From Gnetum montanum (taxonomy: Eukaryota > Streptophyta > Gnetopsida > Gnetales > Gnetaceae), in NCBI GenBank assembly GCA_015680685.1, contig MNCI01008366.1, positions 1,210-40,434 of the forward strand: a stretch of 39,225 nt of DNA. The letters run 5' to 3'. Below, piece after piece: positions 10,510 to 21,745 of the stretch (the first letter of the stretch is position 1; every line of letters starts with the position of its first letter). The position numbers and the translations under genes are program-made. The notes beneath the pieces were generated by a model that worked only from the letters and a program-made list of their open reading frames with translations, searched no databases and was not told where the DNA came from.

Positions 10510-10565
10510 GATATCGGGTCCCCACTAGCGGGTATGCGATATCGCGTCCTTAAAAAATATAAATA
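10510..10565 (+). promoter_or_regulatory. Internal promoter of E2: GATATC pair 28 bp apart plus TATAAATA
   Basis: GATATC at 10510 and 10538, 28 bp (two 14-bp steps) apart, with the middle site lost. TATAAATA is at 10558-10565, again 20 bp after the last site start, and is followed by GGACCCCCCAGTG, shared with the other copies. The spacing relative to TATA is the same as in E1's internal promoter. Confidence 0.6.
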
Positions 10566-10819
10566 CATGGACCCCCCAGTGCCTATCAACATCATTTGCA
10601 ACTATTCACACGAGGGAATTTTTTCAAATTTTCTTCCATGACTTACGATTGTGCATCTCTTGATTTGATAACCATAACTCACTCGTTGGTGCTCCGATTT
10701 TCATCCCATCTAAACCTACCTGAACCTGGAGTGTTCAACTTAGTTGTGGGGGAGGGGTACACATCAAATTGTGCATAAATTTTTTGAAATTCATCATCGC
10801 CCAAAGGACACTATCAAGG

Positions 10820-11071
10820 GTAATTAGTTATAAAAATAATAATAAACATGTGCCAAAAATAATTTCATCTCCTTACCTATACCAGGAAATTAAAACTCTG
10901 AAACCAGCTAAGCAAAGTGGACCAAATATTAAAATCTTGTGGGGACATTTCTATAAAAACTCTTAACTTTAAAATCACATGGAATTAGAATTAACTCGTT
11001 AAGGCAAGAAGTAAGATATAACTTAACTTTGGTAAGTAACCTTACTAATGATTGGCCCCATGTAATTGCAG
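10820..11071 (+). other. Candidate leader intron ending at the ORF2 start (E2)
   Basis: Donor-like CAAGG/GTAATTAG at 10820 and acceptor TGTAATTGCAG ending at 11071, immediately before ATGGCC. A branch-like CTTACTAATG lies about 30 bp upstream of the acceptor. The alternative nearer donor present in E1 and E4 is mutated here (AAGATATAAC). Confidence 0.38.
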
Positions 11072-13846
11072 ATGGCCCCAAAGTGTGCACAACAAGAAGG
11101 TCCCTCTCAAGGTGTGTTTAATCAACCCATGAGAGGTAGAGGATAGATGCCTGCCGAACAACATGCAGAGCAGGAGGAGCAATCGTTTAGTATCCATCAA
11201 GAAAACCCTGTCACTGTGCAATCAAGATAGGCAGAAGAAGAGCAACTGCAGTGCCTAAATAGGGACGACACCTCACGTTTCCCTCGGAGTGTGTCCAGGA
11301 CATTCGTGAAAAGTCCACATCAGCTACCATGATCATGGAATTAAAATTTGGACCTTTCACAGAATTCACTCTTGAGGCCATTAGGGACCACCTCAAAGGA
11401 TCCCCATTATGGCCTATCCTCTCTAAAAGTGGTGCATGGTACTTAGGAGAAATATATCAATTCTGGCACAATAAAGAAGAAGGTATTACAGTTAACAATT
11501 ATGGTGTATCTGTTGATTTCTCCATCCAAGCCATTTCAGAAGTATTAAACCTTTTGAATACAGGGCCAAAGTTTGCTCATCTGTCCACTCACTTTGATGC
11601 TGATGCGCGAAAGGTTTGGTTAGACAAGGTGTATAGTAAAGAAGATAAGACCTATGGAGAGTTGACGTTGGAAGAGAAAATCTACTTTAAAATTGGAACT
11701 TATCACACCTTCCCACAAAAGGGTTAAACATAATTTCAACATATGTGGCAAGAGGGTGTACGATATTGATGGGAAAGGTTAATGCTAACCTACCTCAACT
11801 ATATTTCATGGAGATCCTAAGGTGGTTTGAAGAACGTAAGATATGGAGGTTTGCATTACCCTTCCCTTGTCTCATCAGGAAGCTATGCACGCACACTGGC
11901 ATTTGAGGATACACCAATGATGTCCTTAGGAAAGCCCAACATGCTTCATACGCTGAACTGCTAAAGCCAGCAACTACAAGAAAAATTGCCAGTGAGATGC
12001 TAGGGCCGGGACAAGAGCAAGAACAGATGGTGAGGCCCACTACAACTCGACTCGTAGGGCCCAGCCAACCTCCAAGCATGAGACTTAATCAATAGCAAGA
12101 AGCAAGGCCAAGCACGAGCCAGCAAGACCAACTGTCGTCATCACCGTATGACTATCGACCGTCCATGAGCCATCTTAGGGCCATTGCTAAGACGGTCAGT
12201 TGGGGAAGTCGTGATGATGCAAATCTCTTCTGCGTCATCAATGATACCATACGATCCACTATCTTTATACATCGTGCATGGGGTGAGGTGTCCATTCAAA
12301 TAGGAGGAAAGGAGAGTTATTGGTCGCACAGATTTTAGGGAATGCTACATCCTTTCAGGTGCAACTAGAGACTGGTGAAGGAGCCACAATGGTGGTCATG
12401 CAGTAGGTGCCGCATAGGTGTTCACAGACCACATTAAGGAATCTTTTAATGTCCCTATTGTGCCACTGGTAGATTTCACAGGAGCACGGGATGCTCAAAC
12501 TTTGGCTAGTCCTTCAATGAATCCTGCAGAGCATGAGGATGTACTTGATCTACTACTGCAAATAAGAAAGATGATGACATCCTTGTTTGACATCCCATAG
12601 GATGTTACGGTAGTACAATCAGACCTCATATCCACCAAGGGAAAGTTGGTCATGATAGACATGAGGGCTGAGCATGTAGAAGCAGAAGTTGCAAGACTAC
12701 CAGAAAGGCTTGTAACCCTACAAGCAGCGTAGTGGGATCCCTCTCAATTCATTCCCGCAGACTAGCTGGACACCTTCAGGACAAACCAACTCAACAAATT
12801 ACTAGTGGAAAATAAACAGGTGGCAGAGGAAAAAGAGGAGGCCGATTGAAATGCCTCCATGGTACATGCGCAAACTTACACACACGCCAAGGAACTTAAG
12901 GCCTTACAAGAAGAAAACAAATAGCTTGTTGCTGATAATCTTCGGTTGACCTCTGTGGAGAAACAAAAGAATGTTCTTGAAGAACATTTTTAGCGGCTGC
13001 AAGAATAACTGATTAGGGTCAACCAGGACATGAACCATTTAGCCAGAGAAAATTGAACCCTCTCAATGGAGGAGGTATGCACCATCCATCAGAAGACGGC
13101 CATCGAAATAAGCGTGTGGCAGAATGAGGCCAAGCAGCACAAAAATTTAAAAGAGCACTTTCGAGACCAGGTGGGAATGTACAAACAAATCATCAAAAAG
13201 GAGATCCATATGGCCAAGGCCCACATCAATGATTTTAGTGCACCACACATTGATTGGCGGGCCATATTGGATACATATGCATTTTCCCACTAGGCGGAAC
13301 TTAAGAGCTAGGATTTGTAGATTCAAGATCTTATAGAATACATGGAGTTGGAAAATCTAAGGTATGCCAATCTAGCCATGTTGATAGCAGGGCACCCGAG
13401 GATAGAGGTCAAGAAGCAGGTAGCTACCACCAATGCCAAGTATGAAGTAGAATTTGTAGAACACAAGAAGACATTGCAGAAGCTGGAAGTTGCAAATTCT
13501 AAATTGGAGGTGGTTAAAGTAAGCTACCAAGAACAAAAAGATGTTACAACAGACTTGGCTTGAAGGCTTAGATATTTTCAGGAGTACAAAGACAAAGCCA
13601 GAGCCTATGAGGAGGAACGACGGTTGTTTGCAGCCTGGTATGTCAAGGCAAACACAATGTTACCACAACTACTGTGCCCATGGGAGGTGTCGACTCCATC
13701 AAACATTAGCATGGATGGCATAGGACCCTCAAACTGAGGAGGAGAAAATCTAGACACTACTTCAACGTCATCACCTTCTAAGACTTGGAGCACAGGATAA
13801 GGGAAAGCAACCCGTGGAGGAGCCACCGCCACCAGGAACCACATGA
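11072..13846 (+). pseudogene. ORF2 of E2, decayed Transposase_32-like / coiled-coil protein
   Basis: It starts at the ATG after the TTGCAG acceptor and ends at TGA 13844-13846 after EEPPPPGTT. The Transposase_32-like region at about 11329-11920 keeps VDFSIQAISEVLNL, the W-L-G motif GAWYLGEIYQFWHNK and YFKIGTYHTFPQKG. The linker (about 12020-12180) and coiled coil (about 12600-13560) follow. Many stops and several frameshifts break it: the frame changes before 11329, after 11727 and near 13550. This copy is more decayed than E1's and E4's. Confidence 0.75.
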
Positions 13847-14039
13847 GTTCCATCCAATTTTGTAATTTTAGGAATTTTTCATTTTTTCATGTTGTGTTCA
13901 ATCTTGTTTTATTGAGTTCTCCACTGCAGCATCAGTAGCTCCCTAGTTAGTCAATAATCCAATACCTATCCACTGTGTAATAAATGGGACTTGTTCTCAT
14001 TCTGACTCGAGGACGAGTTTTCATTCAGTCATGGGGGTA
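13847..14039 (+). promoter_or_regulatory. 3' untranslated region and polypurine tract of E2
   Basis: About 190 bp as in E1, ending in ATGGGGGTA (14031-14039) against the LTR start. The conserved block GACTCGAGGACGAGTTTTC (14003-14021) precedes it. Confidence 0.72.
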
Positions 14040-14882
14040 TGATGAATCATGATTCATCGGGTTGCGATATTAGATATGTGATATCGTGGTTCTTGTGTGA
14101 GCCTAAAAATACACCTGAAGGCACATGGGAATAGAGTCTTTGGTTAGTTTTTCAATAGTCAGTTTAGTATTAGAGTATGACCTTTTTGTCAATTTTTCTG
14201 CTCAACCCTTTCTCCTAGTGCATACCCACAGTGTGATGATTGTAATTATATAGCATCCTTTATTCGAGTGTGACGTACTTGGACACACACATGACCAGCA
14301 ATAAAGATCGAGATTACTTCATCATTGCAGCATTCACTTAGTTTAATTATTTAATTGTTATTGCTATTTATTTCTTTCATAGTTAATATTTCTTCACCCT
14401 AAACTCCTTAAACGCAAAATGAGTACGACTTAATCATGCGCATTTAAGTGTGATTACTTGGTATCCCAGTAGTGTACCTAGGCCATGTGCTTGGTAATCC
14501 CAGTGGTAGTCATGCATGAGGTTCAAGATCTGTACAGATGATTAAGGAACAGATGCTCATCGCACTTAGGCTAGCTTAGATTCTCTCTCCCTATTTCCTC
14601 TTAATATAGCGCTCTCTCTCTCTCCCTTTTCCCCCTAGCTTAGCTAAGATTACTTTCCATCACCTCCAGGAGTAGCATTAGTGTAGGAACACATCATACA
14701 CCTCACTTTGAACTAAACCATATGTGACAAAGCAAATATTAGTCTAGGTAGAAAGAAAGCGAATTGCGATCAATGAGTAACTATCTAGATACCATAACTA
14801 GCCCGTCTGTGAGTTCGAGAGGATTGTGTGTGAAACAATCATATTTGTATGGTTGAGTGTAGGGATACCTCGCCACTCATCA
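14040..14882 (+). repeat. 3' LTR of E2 (843 bp)
   Basis: It starts TGATGAA and ends CTCATCA. Its U3 array is shortened to GATATT at 14066 and GATATC at 14080 (14 bp), and the TATA box is eroded (CCTAAAAATAC near 14102). It ends against LINE sequence; the flanking 5 bp are ATGGA. Confidence 0.9.
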
Positions 14883-15869
14883 ATGGATGACACAATTATT
14901 TAACAAAATTTTGAAGGATAGTGAAATGCTTAATAATTAAAGAACAAGCATTGTTATTTCCAATAATTAAAGAAAAAGTATGAAGCTTTAGGAGAGAGTC
15001 ATAGAATAATGTCTTAGACTTGAATCAAAAATATTAAAAAACTAATTTAGATTCATGTCATGGAGATCTACTATAAAGGCTATGTTACTGATACAACAAT
15101 TAATAGAGAAATTCAAGAAAATACACAAAAAATCTATATATGATCTACATTGAATTGGAAAAATTGAACAGGAAAAATCATATGACATACTACCTAAAGA
15201 TATTATTAAATGAACTTTATTAAGGAAAAACATCCATGATAAATATATTAAAGTGATTCCATACATGTATGAAGAAGCTACCACTAAAATGAGAATAGCT
15301 AGTAGAACCACTTTTGATTTTCCATTCATAGTAGATTTATATAAAGGATATGCACTTATCCCATACTTATTTACCATTGTCATACATGAATTAACAAAGA
15401 AAATATATAATAAAATCCCTTAGTTGTATACTATTTGTAGATGATATTGTGTTGGTAGATATAGCTTCAAAAAATATAGCTTTGAAAATGAAGAAGTGGA
15501 GAAGACATGTGCTAGAATAAAAAAGGCTTAAAAATTAGTGGAAGTAAGATAGCATATATGAAATGTAAGCTCAATAACAACAAAAATAGTGGAGAAATAG
15601 AAGTGATAATTTAAGTCAAAAAAGTCATTCACTATAAATAGCTCTCCTACCTAAGATTAATGTTTTAATCAAATAGTGAAACTACTAAAGATATAATAAA
15701 TAAGATTAAGGCAACGTGGTTAAAATGGAAACATGTTAGTGATGTTTAACATGATAAAAGAATCCATATAAAACTAAAGGAGTAATTATATATATTTAAT
15801 ATTATCGAGAATTTGGTCAAGAGATTCTTGCAAAAACTATGTTAAATATTAATTTAAAAACTGTATTAG
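14883..15869 (+). pseudogene. LINE reverse transcriptase remnant (5' piece)
   Basis: Translated fragments in several frames follow the order of a plant non-LTR retrotransposon reverse transcriptase. They are FMSWRSTIKAML (15052), EKSYDILPKDIIK (15172), DLYKGYALIPYLFTIV (15333), the catalytic-site motif LFVDDIVLVD (15431-15460; FADD-type) and ATWLKWKHVSDV (15711). The piece starts directly at E2's LTR end and is cut by E3 at 15869. Frameshifts and stops are frequent. This is a dead copy, and the LTR elements inserted into it. Confidence 0.85.
15865..15869. repeat. Target-site duplication of E3, left copy (ATTAG)
   Basis: ATTAG directly abuts the E3 LTR end. The identical 5 bp occur at 25068-25072 on the other side, as expected for integrase-mediated insertion. 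Confidence 0.88.
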
Positions 15870-16725
15870 TGATGAGTGGCAAGGTACCCCTACGCTCAAC
15901 CATACGAATATGAGCATGTACGTGTGATTCGGTTGAACTCTGTATATGGACTAGTTGTGGCACCTAGATAGTTATACATTGATCACAATTCACTATCTTC
16001 CCACCTAGACTAGTATTTGCTTTGTCATGTATGGTTTAGTCCAGAGTGAGGTGTATGATGTGGTTTCTACTACTATGCTACTCCTAAGGACAATGAGAAA
16101 TAACTTGATTAAGCTAATAAGCAATGGGAAATAAAATATAAGCTAGCCTAAGTGCAATGAGCATCCATTCCTAATCATCCGTACGCATCTTGGACTTTGT
16201 GTACTACTTTTAGAATTACCGAGCACACATTACTCGAGATACCACTTGATATACTATTGGGTTACCATGTAGTTACACTTAAATGTTTGTGATTAAGACA
16301 TACTCATTCCATGTTAACAATAGAAATAATAAATGACAATAAAGGAGATATTCACTAAGAAAATAAAAATAAATAATTAACAATTAAAAAATTAAAAACT
16401 AATTGAATGTTACAATGATGAAGCAATCTTGATCTTTATTGCCAATTATGTGCATGTCCAAGTACGTCACACTTGAACAAAGGTTCCGTACAATTACAAG
16501 CATCACACTGTGGGCATGCACTTGGGAAAGAACTGAAAACTAAAACTGACAAAAAGACTTCTAATGACTAAAACAATATGATCCCATCTCGTGTGCTTGA
16601 GTGCTATATTTATAGGTTAACACAGGAATCACGATATCATGTATACGATATCATATCCAGGCTACGATATCGCATACCCAATATCGTGTACTTGATATTG
16701 GGGCCTGGCAAATCATGATTCATCA
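15870..16725 (-). repeat. 3' LTR of E3 (856 bp)
   Basis: Terminal TGATGAA...CTCATCA on the minus strand. TATAAATA lies at 16617-16624 (plus TATTTATA). GATATC-type sites are at 16633, 16647, 16666, 16680 and 16694: steps 14, 19, 14, 14, the mirror of E1's order as expected for the opposite strand. The polypurine tract complement TACCCCCAT follows at 16726. Confidence 0.9.
16633..16699 (-). promoter_or_regulatory. Phased GATATC array in the E3 3' LTR (five sites)
   Basis: Sites start at 16633, 16647, 16666, 16680 (AATATC) and 16694 (GATATT). Read on the minus strand this is three sites at 14-bp steps, a 19-bp step, then two sites and TATAAATA. The geometry is identical to the E1 LTR although linker sequences differ. 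Confidence 0.8.
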
Positions 16726-16912
16726 TACCCCCATGACTGAATAAAAACTTGTCCTTGAATTAAACAAAATGAGGAACAAGTTCATTTGATTGCGTAATGG
16801 ATAGGTATGGGATTATGGATTGACTATGGTTTCTTTCATGCTGCAATGTGGGACTAGACAAAACAAAATTGGGACACCAACACAAAATACAAGATACAAA
16901 ATTATTTGGAAC

Positions 16913-19698
16913 TCATGTGGTTCTTGGTGGCGGTGGCACCCCCATGGGATTTTTCCCTTTATCCTATGCTCCAGGCTTTTAAAACAGATACTTTTGAAGG
17001 AGTGCCTGAAGTTTTTCTTCCTCTGTTCGAGGATCATGTGTTGTCCATGCTGATGTTCCAATGTTTGATGGAGTCGACACTTCCCATGGACATGGTAGTT
17101 GTAGGAACATCTGATTAACTTTGATGTACCATGCTGTAAACAATCATCGTTCCTCCTCGTAGGCTCTGGCTTTATCTCTAAATTTCTAATAGTCCATAAG
17201 CCGTCGAGCCAAGTTTGCTATAACATCCTTTTGGCCTTGGTAGCTAGCTTTTACCACCTCTAGTTAAAAGTTTGCTACCTCCAGTCCCTACAATGTCTCC
17301 TTGTGTTCAATAAAATTTGTCTCATATTTGGCATAGGTGGTAGCTACCTGTTTTTCTAGCTTAGTCCTTGAGCACCTTGTTGTTAACATGGCCAAGTTGA
17401 CATACCACAGATTTGCCAACTCCATGTATTCTGTGAGATCTTGGATCTTTAGGTCCCAGCTCTTTAATTCTACTTGGTGGGCAAAGGCATAATTGTCCAG
17501 TATGGCTTGCCAATCAGTGTGTTGAGCACTGAAAGAGTTAATGTAGTTCTTAGCCATACGGATTTCTTTTTCGATGATCTCCTTATACATCCCCACCTAA
17601 TCACAAAAATGTTCCTTTAATTTTTCATGTCACTTAGCCTCATTCTACCACGTGCTTATTTCAATGGCTATCTTTTGCCGGATGGCGCATACCTCCTTCA
17701 TTGAAAGGGTTCCATTCTCTTTGGCTAAGCAACTTATGTCTTAGTTGACTCTTATTAGCTGTTCTTGCATTTGATGGAAACTTTCCTCAAGAACATTCTT
17801 CTATTTTTCAACTATCGTTAACCAATGATTTTCAGTAATAAGGAGTTTATTTTCTTCTTGTAATGCCTTGAGTGCTTTTGCATGTGCATATGTTTGAGCC
17901 TGTGCTTTTGAAGCATCCCAATTAACCTTCTCCTTTTTCATTACCACCATTTTATTCTCCACTAACAATTTATTTAGTTCCTCTATCCTAAATGATTCTA
18001 GCTGATTGGTAGGAAAATTTGGGATAGATCCCGTTGTTTAGCTTGTAGGGCAACGAACTTCTCTTGGAGTCTTCTCAACTTGTCTTCTGCGTATTCGACC
18101 TTAACCTCAACCAGGACCAACTTTCTCTTAGTGGAAATGAGGTCTAATTATGCCATTCTGACATCCTGGGGGATGTCAAACAAGGACGTCATTACTTGTC
18201 CTATTCGCAACAAGCGATCCAAAGCATCCTCATGTTCCATAGGAGTCATTGAGGTATCAGCCAGAACTTGAGCATCACGTGCTCCTATGAAATCTTCTGG
18301 TGGCACAACAGGGACATTGAATGATTCCTTAATGTAGTCTACAACCACCTCTGCTACTCTAGCTGCATATTGGTGTTGCATAACCACCACCGTGGTGCTT
18401 TCACTAGTTTCTAATTGTACTTAAAATGATGTAACATTTCTTTAAATCTGTTGTCCAATGCGATTCCCCTCCTCCTGTTTGTATTAAGACCTCTTCCCTT
18501 GCATGATTGATTGATATGGTGGGCTGTACGTCATTATCAATCACCTTGAAGAAATTGGCCTCATCCCTACTTCCCCAAATGACTATTTCTATGATGGCCC
18601 TGAGATGGCTCATCGACAATCAAGTAATCTTACGGTGATGGTGGTGGTTGCTGGTCCTGTTGGCCTGTGGGTTGCATGCTAGGCCCTGCTTCTTGTTGTT
18701 GGATGAGCCTTGTGTCTAGAAGTTGGCTAGGCCTTGTTGTTTGAGGTGTAGTGGGCCTAACCATCTATTCTTGTTCAGGCTCTAGTGTCTCACCAACATC
18801 TTTTCTTACTGTTGGTGGCTTCAGTAATTTGGCATATGATGCATTATGAGCCTTTCTAAGGACATTATTAGTGTACCCCAAAATTCCAACACGCCAGCAC
18901 AGCTTCCTGATTAGACATGGAAAGGGTAATGTGAACTTTCTTGTCTTTCGTTCTTCAAATCGCCTCAATATTTCTATTAAATACAAATGGGAAAAATTGG
19001 CATCAACCTTAGCCATTAAGATTGCGCTTCCTCTGGCCACATGGATAGAGATCTTGTTTAACCCTTTTGTTGGGAAAATGTGATTTGTGCCAATTTTGAA
19101 GTAAATTCTCTCTTCAAGGATGGGTTCTCTATATGTTTTGTCTTCTTTGTTGTACGCCCTTTTTAGCCATACTTTTCTTGTGTCTACATCAGAGCGAGTG
19201 GATAGATGAGCAACTTTGGACCCTGTATTTGAAAAATTCAGAACTTCTATAGTAGCCTTTGTGGAGAAATCAACTGAAATTCCACCAATGTTGGTGGTGG
19301 TGCCTTCTTCTTTATTATGCCAAAATTGATAGATTTTCCCCAAATACCATTCTCCACTTTCCAAGAGGACATGCTATAGTGGAGGTCCCTTGAGTTGATC
19401 CTTGACTAGTTCAGGGGTGAATTCGGTAAAAGGTCCAAAATTAAGTTCCACGATCATTGCAGTGGATGTGGACTTTTCCCGAATGGCTTGAATGCATTCT
19501 AGGGACAACGTGAGCTATTCTAGGGACAACGTTGAGCTATTGACTAGATTGTGCAGTGACAAGGGTTTTTTGATGGATGCTAAATGATTGTGCCTCCTAT
19601 TTTGCATGTTCTGCGTGAGGTCCTTGGCCTTAGCCTCTTCTCGGGCGTGTGGCTGCAGCTTGAGCAGGTCCTCCCTGTTGTCCTCATTTAGGGACCAT
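16913..19698 (-). pseudogene. ORF2 of E3, heavily decayed
   Basis: Homology to the other ORF2 copies runs from an ATGGTC at 19698 to TGA at 16913-16915. The acceptor before the ATG has lost its AG (ATTATAA). The Transposase_32-like region at about 19364-18860 is recognisable, with VDFSTKATIEVLNF, FPTKGLNKISIH and LPFPCLIRKLCWRVGI. A Gln/Pro linker (about 18780-18640) and coiled coil (about 18400-17290) follow. The frame changes at least four times. A 22-bp direct duplication lies near the N-terminus at 19498-19541. Confidence 0.76.
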
Positions 19699-20214
19699 TT
19701 ATAATCACACTAAGATGATTATTAGTAAGGTCATTTAACAAAGTTCAATTATCTCATACCTTACTCATTGCCTTTAATAAATGTTGAATTCTTCCTTAGT
19801 GTGATTTTAGAGTTAGAAATTTTTCAAGGAAGCTCCCCTTAAAAGTTTCAATGTCGGGCCCAATTTGCTCACGTGACTCCAATAATAATTTAAATGATTT
19901 GGATGAAGGAAGAAAATTAGTTTGGCATGAGTTTTTAACATTTTTCAATAGTACTTACCCCTATGATATCCTTCGAGTGATAGCAAATTTCAAAAATGTT
20001 ATGCGGAAATTCTATTGTACCCCTCCCACATGACTGAGTTAAACACTCTGGGTTTAAGTAGCTACGATCGGAAGGAAAAATGGAGCGTTAATGAGTGAGA
20101 TATTGACGGTTGAATGTTAGACTCTCAAAGAACTAAAAATCGTGGAAGAAAATTTCAACAACTCCCCTCGTATGAACTATTGAAAATTACTTCAATGTGC
20201 ACGGGGGGCCCCCA

Positions 20215-20301
20215 TATATATAGATTTTGTGGACATGATATTGCGTATGCAATAGCATGTACCCAATATCACGTTGGATCCAATACCGGATACCCGATAT
20301 T
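20215..20301 (-). promoter_or_regulatory. Internal promoter of E3: decayed 14-bp array plus TATA box
   Basis: On the plus strand, GATATT at 20237, AATAGC at 20251 and AATATC at 20265 are at 14-bp steps. AATACC at 20282 and GATATT at 20296 form a second 14-bp pair, 17 bp on. TATATATA is at 20215-20222, downstream in the minus orientation. This copy has the two-block layout otherwise typical of the LTR. Confidence 0.5.
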
Positions 20302-21745
20302 GCATCCCCTCCAAAATAGGGTACTTAGTAAAATTGATGAATTTTTGAGTTTTCACAGCCAAAATGAAGGATTTGAGATAAATTTGAGAGGTTTGGGGTA
20401 ATGTCAAGTGGGAATTAAGGCACCAAAAGTATAATAAAGTGGAATTATATAGTGAATTTCTTTGAATAGGGTGAGGAAAAAGGACATGTAGTGGTGTTAA
20501 GGAACGTTTGGTTGAAATAATGACAGAGGAAAGAATAGATTCGACAATGTAGTACTCGGAGGGTATAGAATGATGTGGTGGTATGCAACAATACAAATTA
20601 CAAAATTCATGCAAGTGGATCCTCCCCAAAGTAGGTTTCAACTTATCATGCCCTTGTGTAACCATGCCTTAAAATGTCTGTAGGCATTAGAAGTGTTAAA
20701 TGCAATATGCACCTATGCAACAAAACATACACATGTTAAATACTACCACGATGAGGTATGAATTCTATGTCACATAAGACACGAGTTATAAATACTTGGA
20801 CCGTGAGATGAGACAAATCATAGTAGAATGATAAAAGGGATTGTAGAGATTAGGACGTGAAGTAACTTACCCTAGGCATAATGAATCCAAAGTGTTGTGA
20901 ATGAAGAAAGTACCATTAGCCTTTTGCTCCAAGATCAAAATGAAGTCCATACCTCTGATCAGTCACATCACATTGTTTCATCCCCATGATAGACAACCAT
21001 AAGAACATCAGGAAAACAAGGCATACAATCACTTGGCATTTTTCCCAAGGGAGGAGTGGTTCAAATTTGTTTGCGACACATTTTCCTTGAGCTTTTCTTT
21101 TTTGTGTCTATTCTTTCTTTTCGCTTCCTTCTTTTCTTTTTCTTCTTCTGGCCACTTTTTGCACGTTGTCTTTTTCAAAGGTGATCCAGAGAAGTTGCCA
21201 ACCTTTAGGCATGGATGCATGTCTTTTCAATGGGACCCCCCAAAATAGCAATGAGTTCTTTTATTGAGCGCATTTCTTACAACTCTTACTTCCATTGTTC
21301 ATTAGATCTACAAGGATGTTAATACAACCAAGCTACATGATAACACATACAAATGTCACCAAAGAGAATCCACAAGTTCCCTTAATGTCACCCCCTTGCC
21401 ATTCCCTCTTAGTTCATCACTCTTTGCTCTAGGCATAATGAGTATAAAGTTACTTTAAGTTTTAATGTTAACAAGAATATCATCATACCCAAAGTAGAAC
21501 CTCTTATTAATAGAATGGATGGGTGGATGTTGTGGGCTCACTGTCCAAATAATTAGTCACTTGTGACTTGATAGCATAGAAAAACACCTCAAATGATGGG
21601 TCACATGAGTATTTGATTCATAGATGAGATTACCCTCAAAAATATAAAACGAGAAATTGAAAAATGAAGAATTAGAAAACGAAAAATTGAAAAACAAAAA
21701 ATTGTAAAACTAAAGAAAAGAAAAAACGTTTACTAATTTTGCTTG
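20302..21745 (-). other. Conserved Gag-ORF2 spacer of E3, no gene seen
   Basis: Minus-strand homologue of 919-2300 and 9159-10500. It includes the block TCCTCCCCAAAGTAGG (20612-20627) and the pyrimidine-rich run 21086-21145 opposite the purine run of E1. No open frame is conserved with the other copies. Confidence 0.58.

Larger units (their letters stand above)
6614..14882 (+). mobile_element. E2: non-autonomous LTR retrotransposon with 5'-truncated LTR
   Basis: The order is a 5' LTR fragment (6614-6989), primer site (6991-7008), Gag (7122-9158), spacer, internal promoter (10510-10565), ORF2 (11072-13846), polypurine tract (14031-14039) and a full 3' LTR (14040-14882). The internal length is about 7.05 kb. 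No pol domains are seen. The missing first part of the 5' LTR is best explained by E1 having inserted at that point. The right flank is ATGGA (14883-14887), running straight into LINE sequence, so E2 sits in a LINE. Confidence 0.87.

Noticed and set aside
15042-15383. Minus-strand open frame of 113 codons with hydrophobic segments
   Set aside because: It is the reverse of the LINE reverse-transcriptase region, whose plus-strand motifs are clear.
16820-17118. Plus-strand frames over the E3 ORF2 end
   Set aside because: They run antisense to the conserved ORF2 C-terminus and its 3' region. The mirrored counterpart at 13605-13853 is likewise a shadow of E2's ORF2 end.
21033-21248. Plus-strand Phe/Leu/Ser-rich frame resembling a membrane protein
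   Set aside because: A low-complexity pyrimidine run in the conserved spacer. The corresponding region in E1 and E2 has no such frame.
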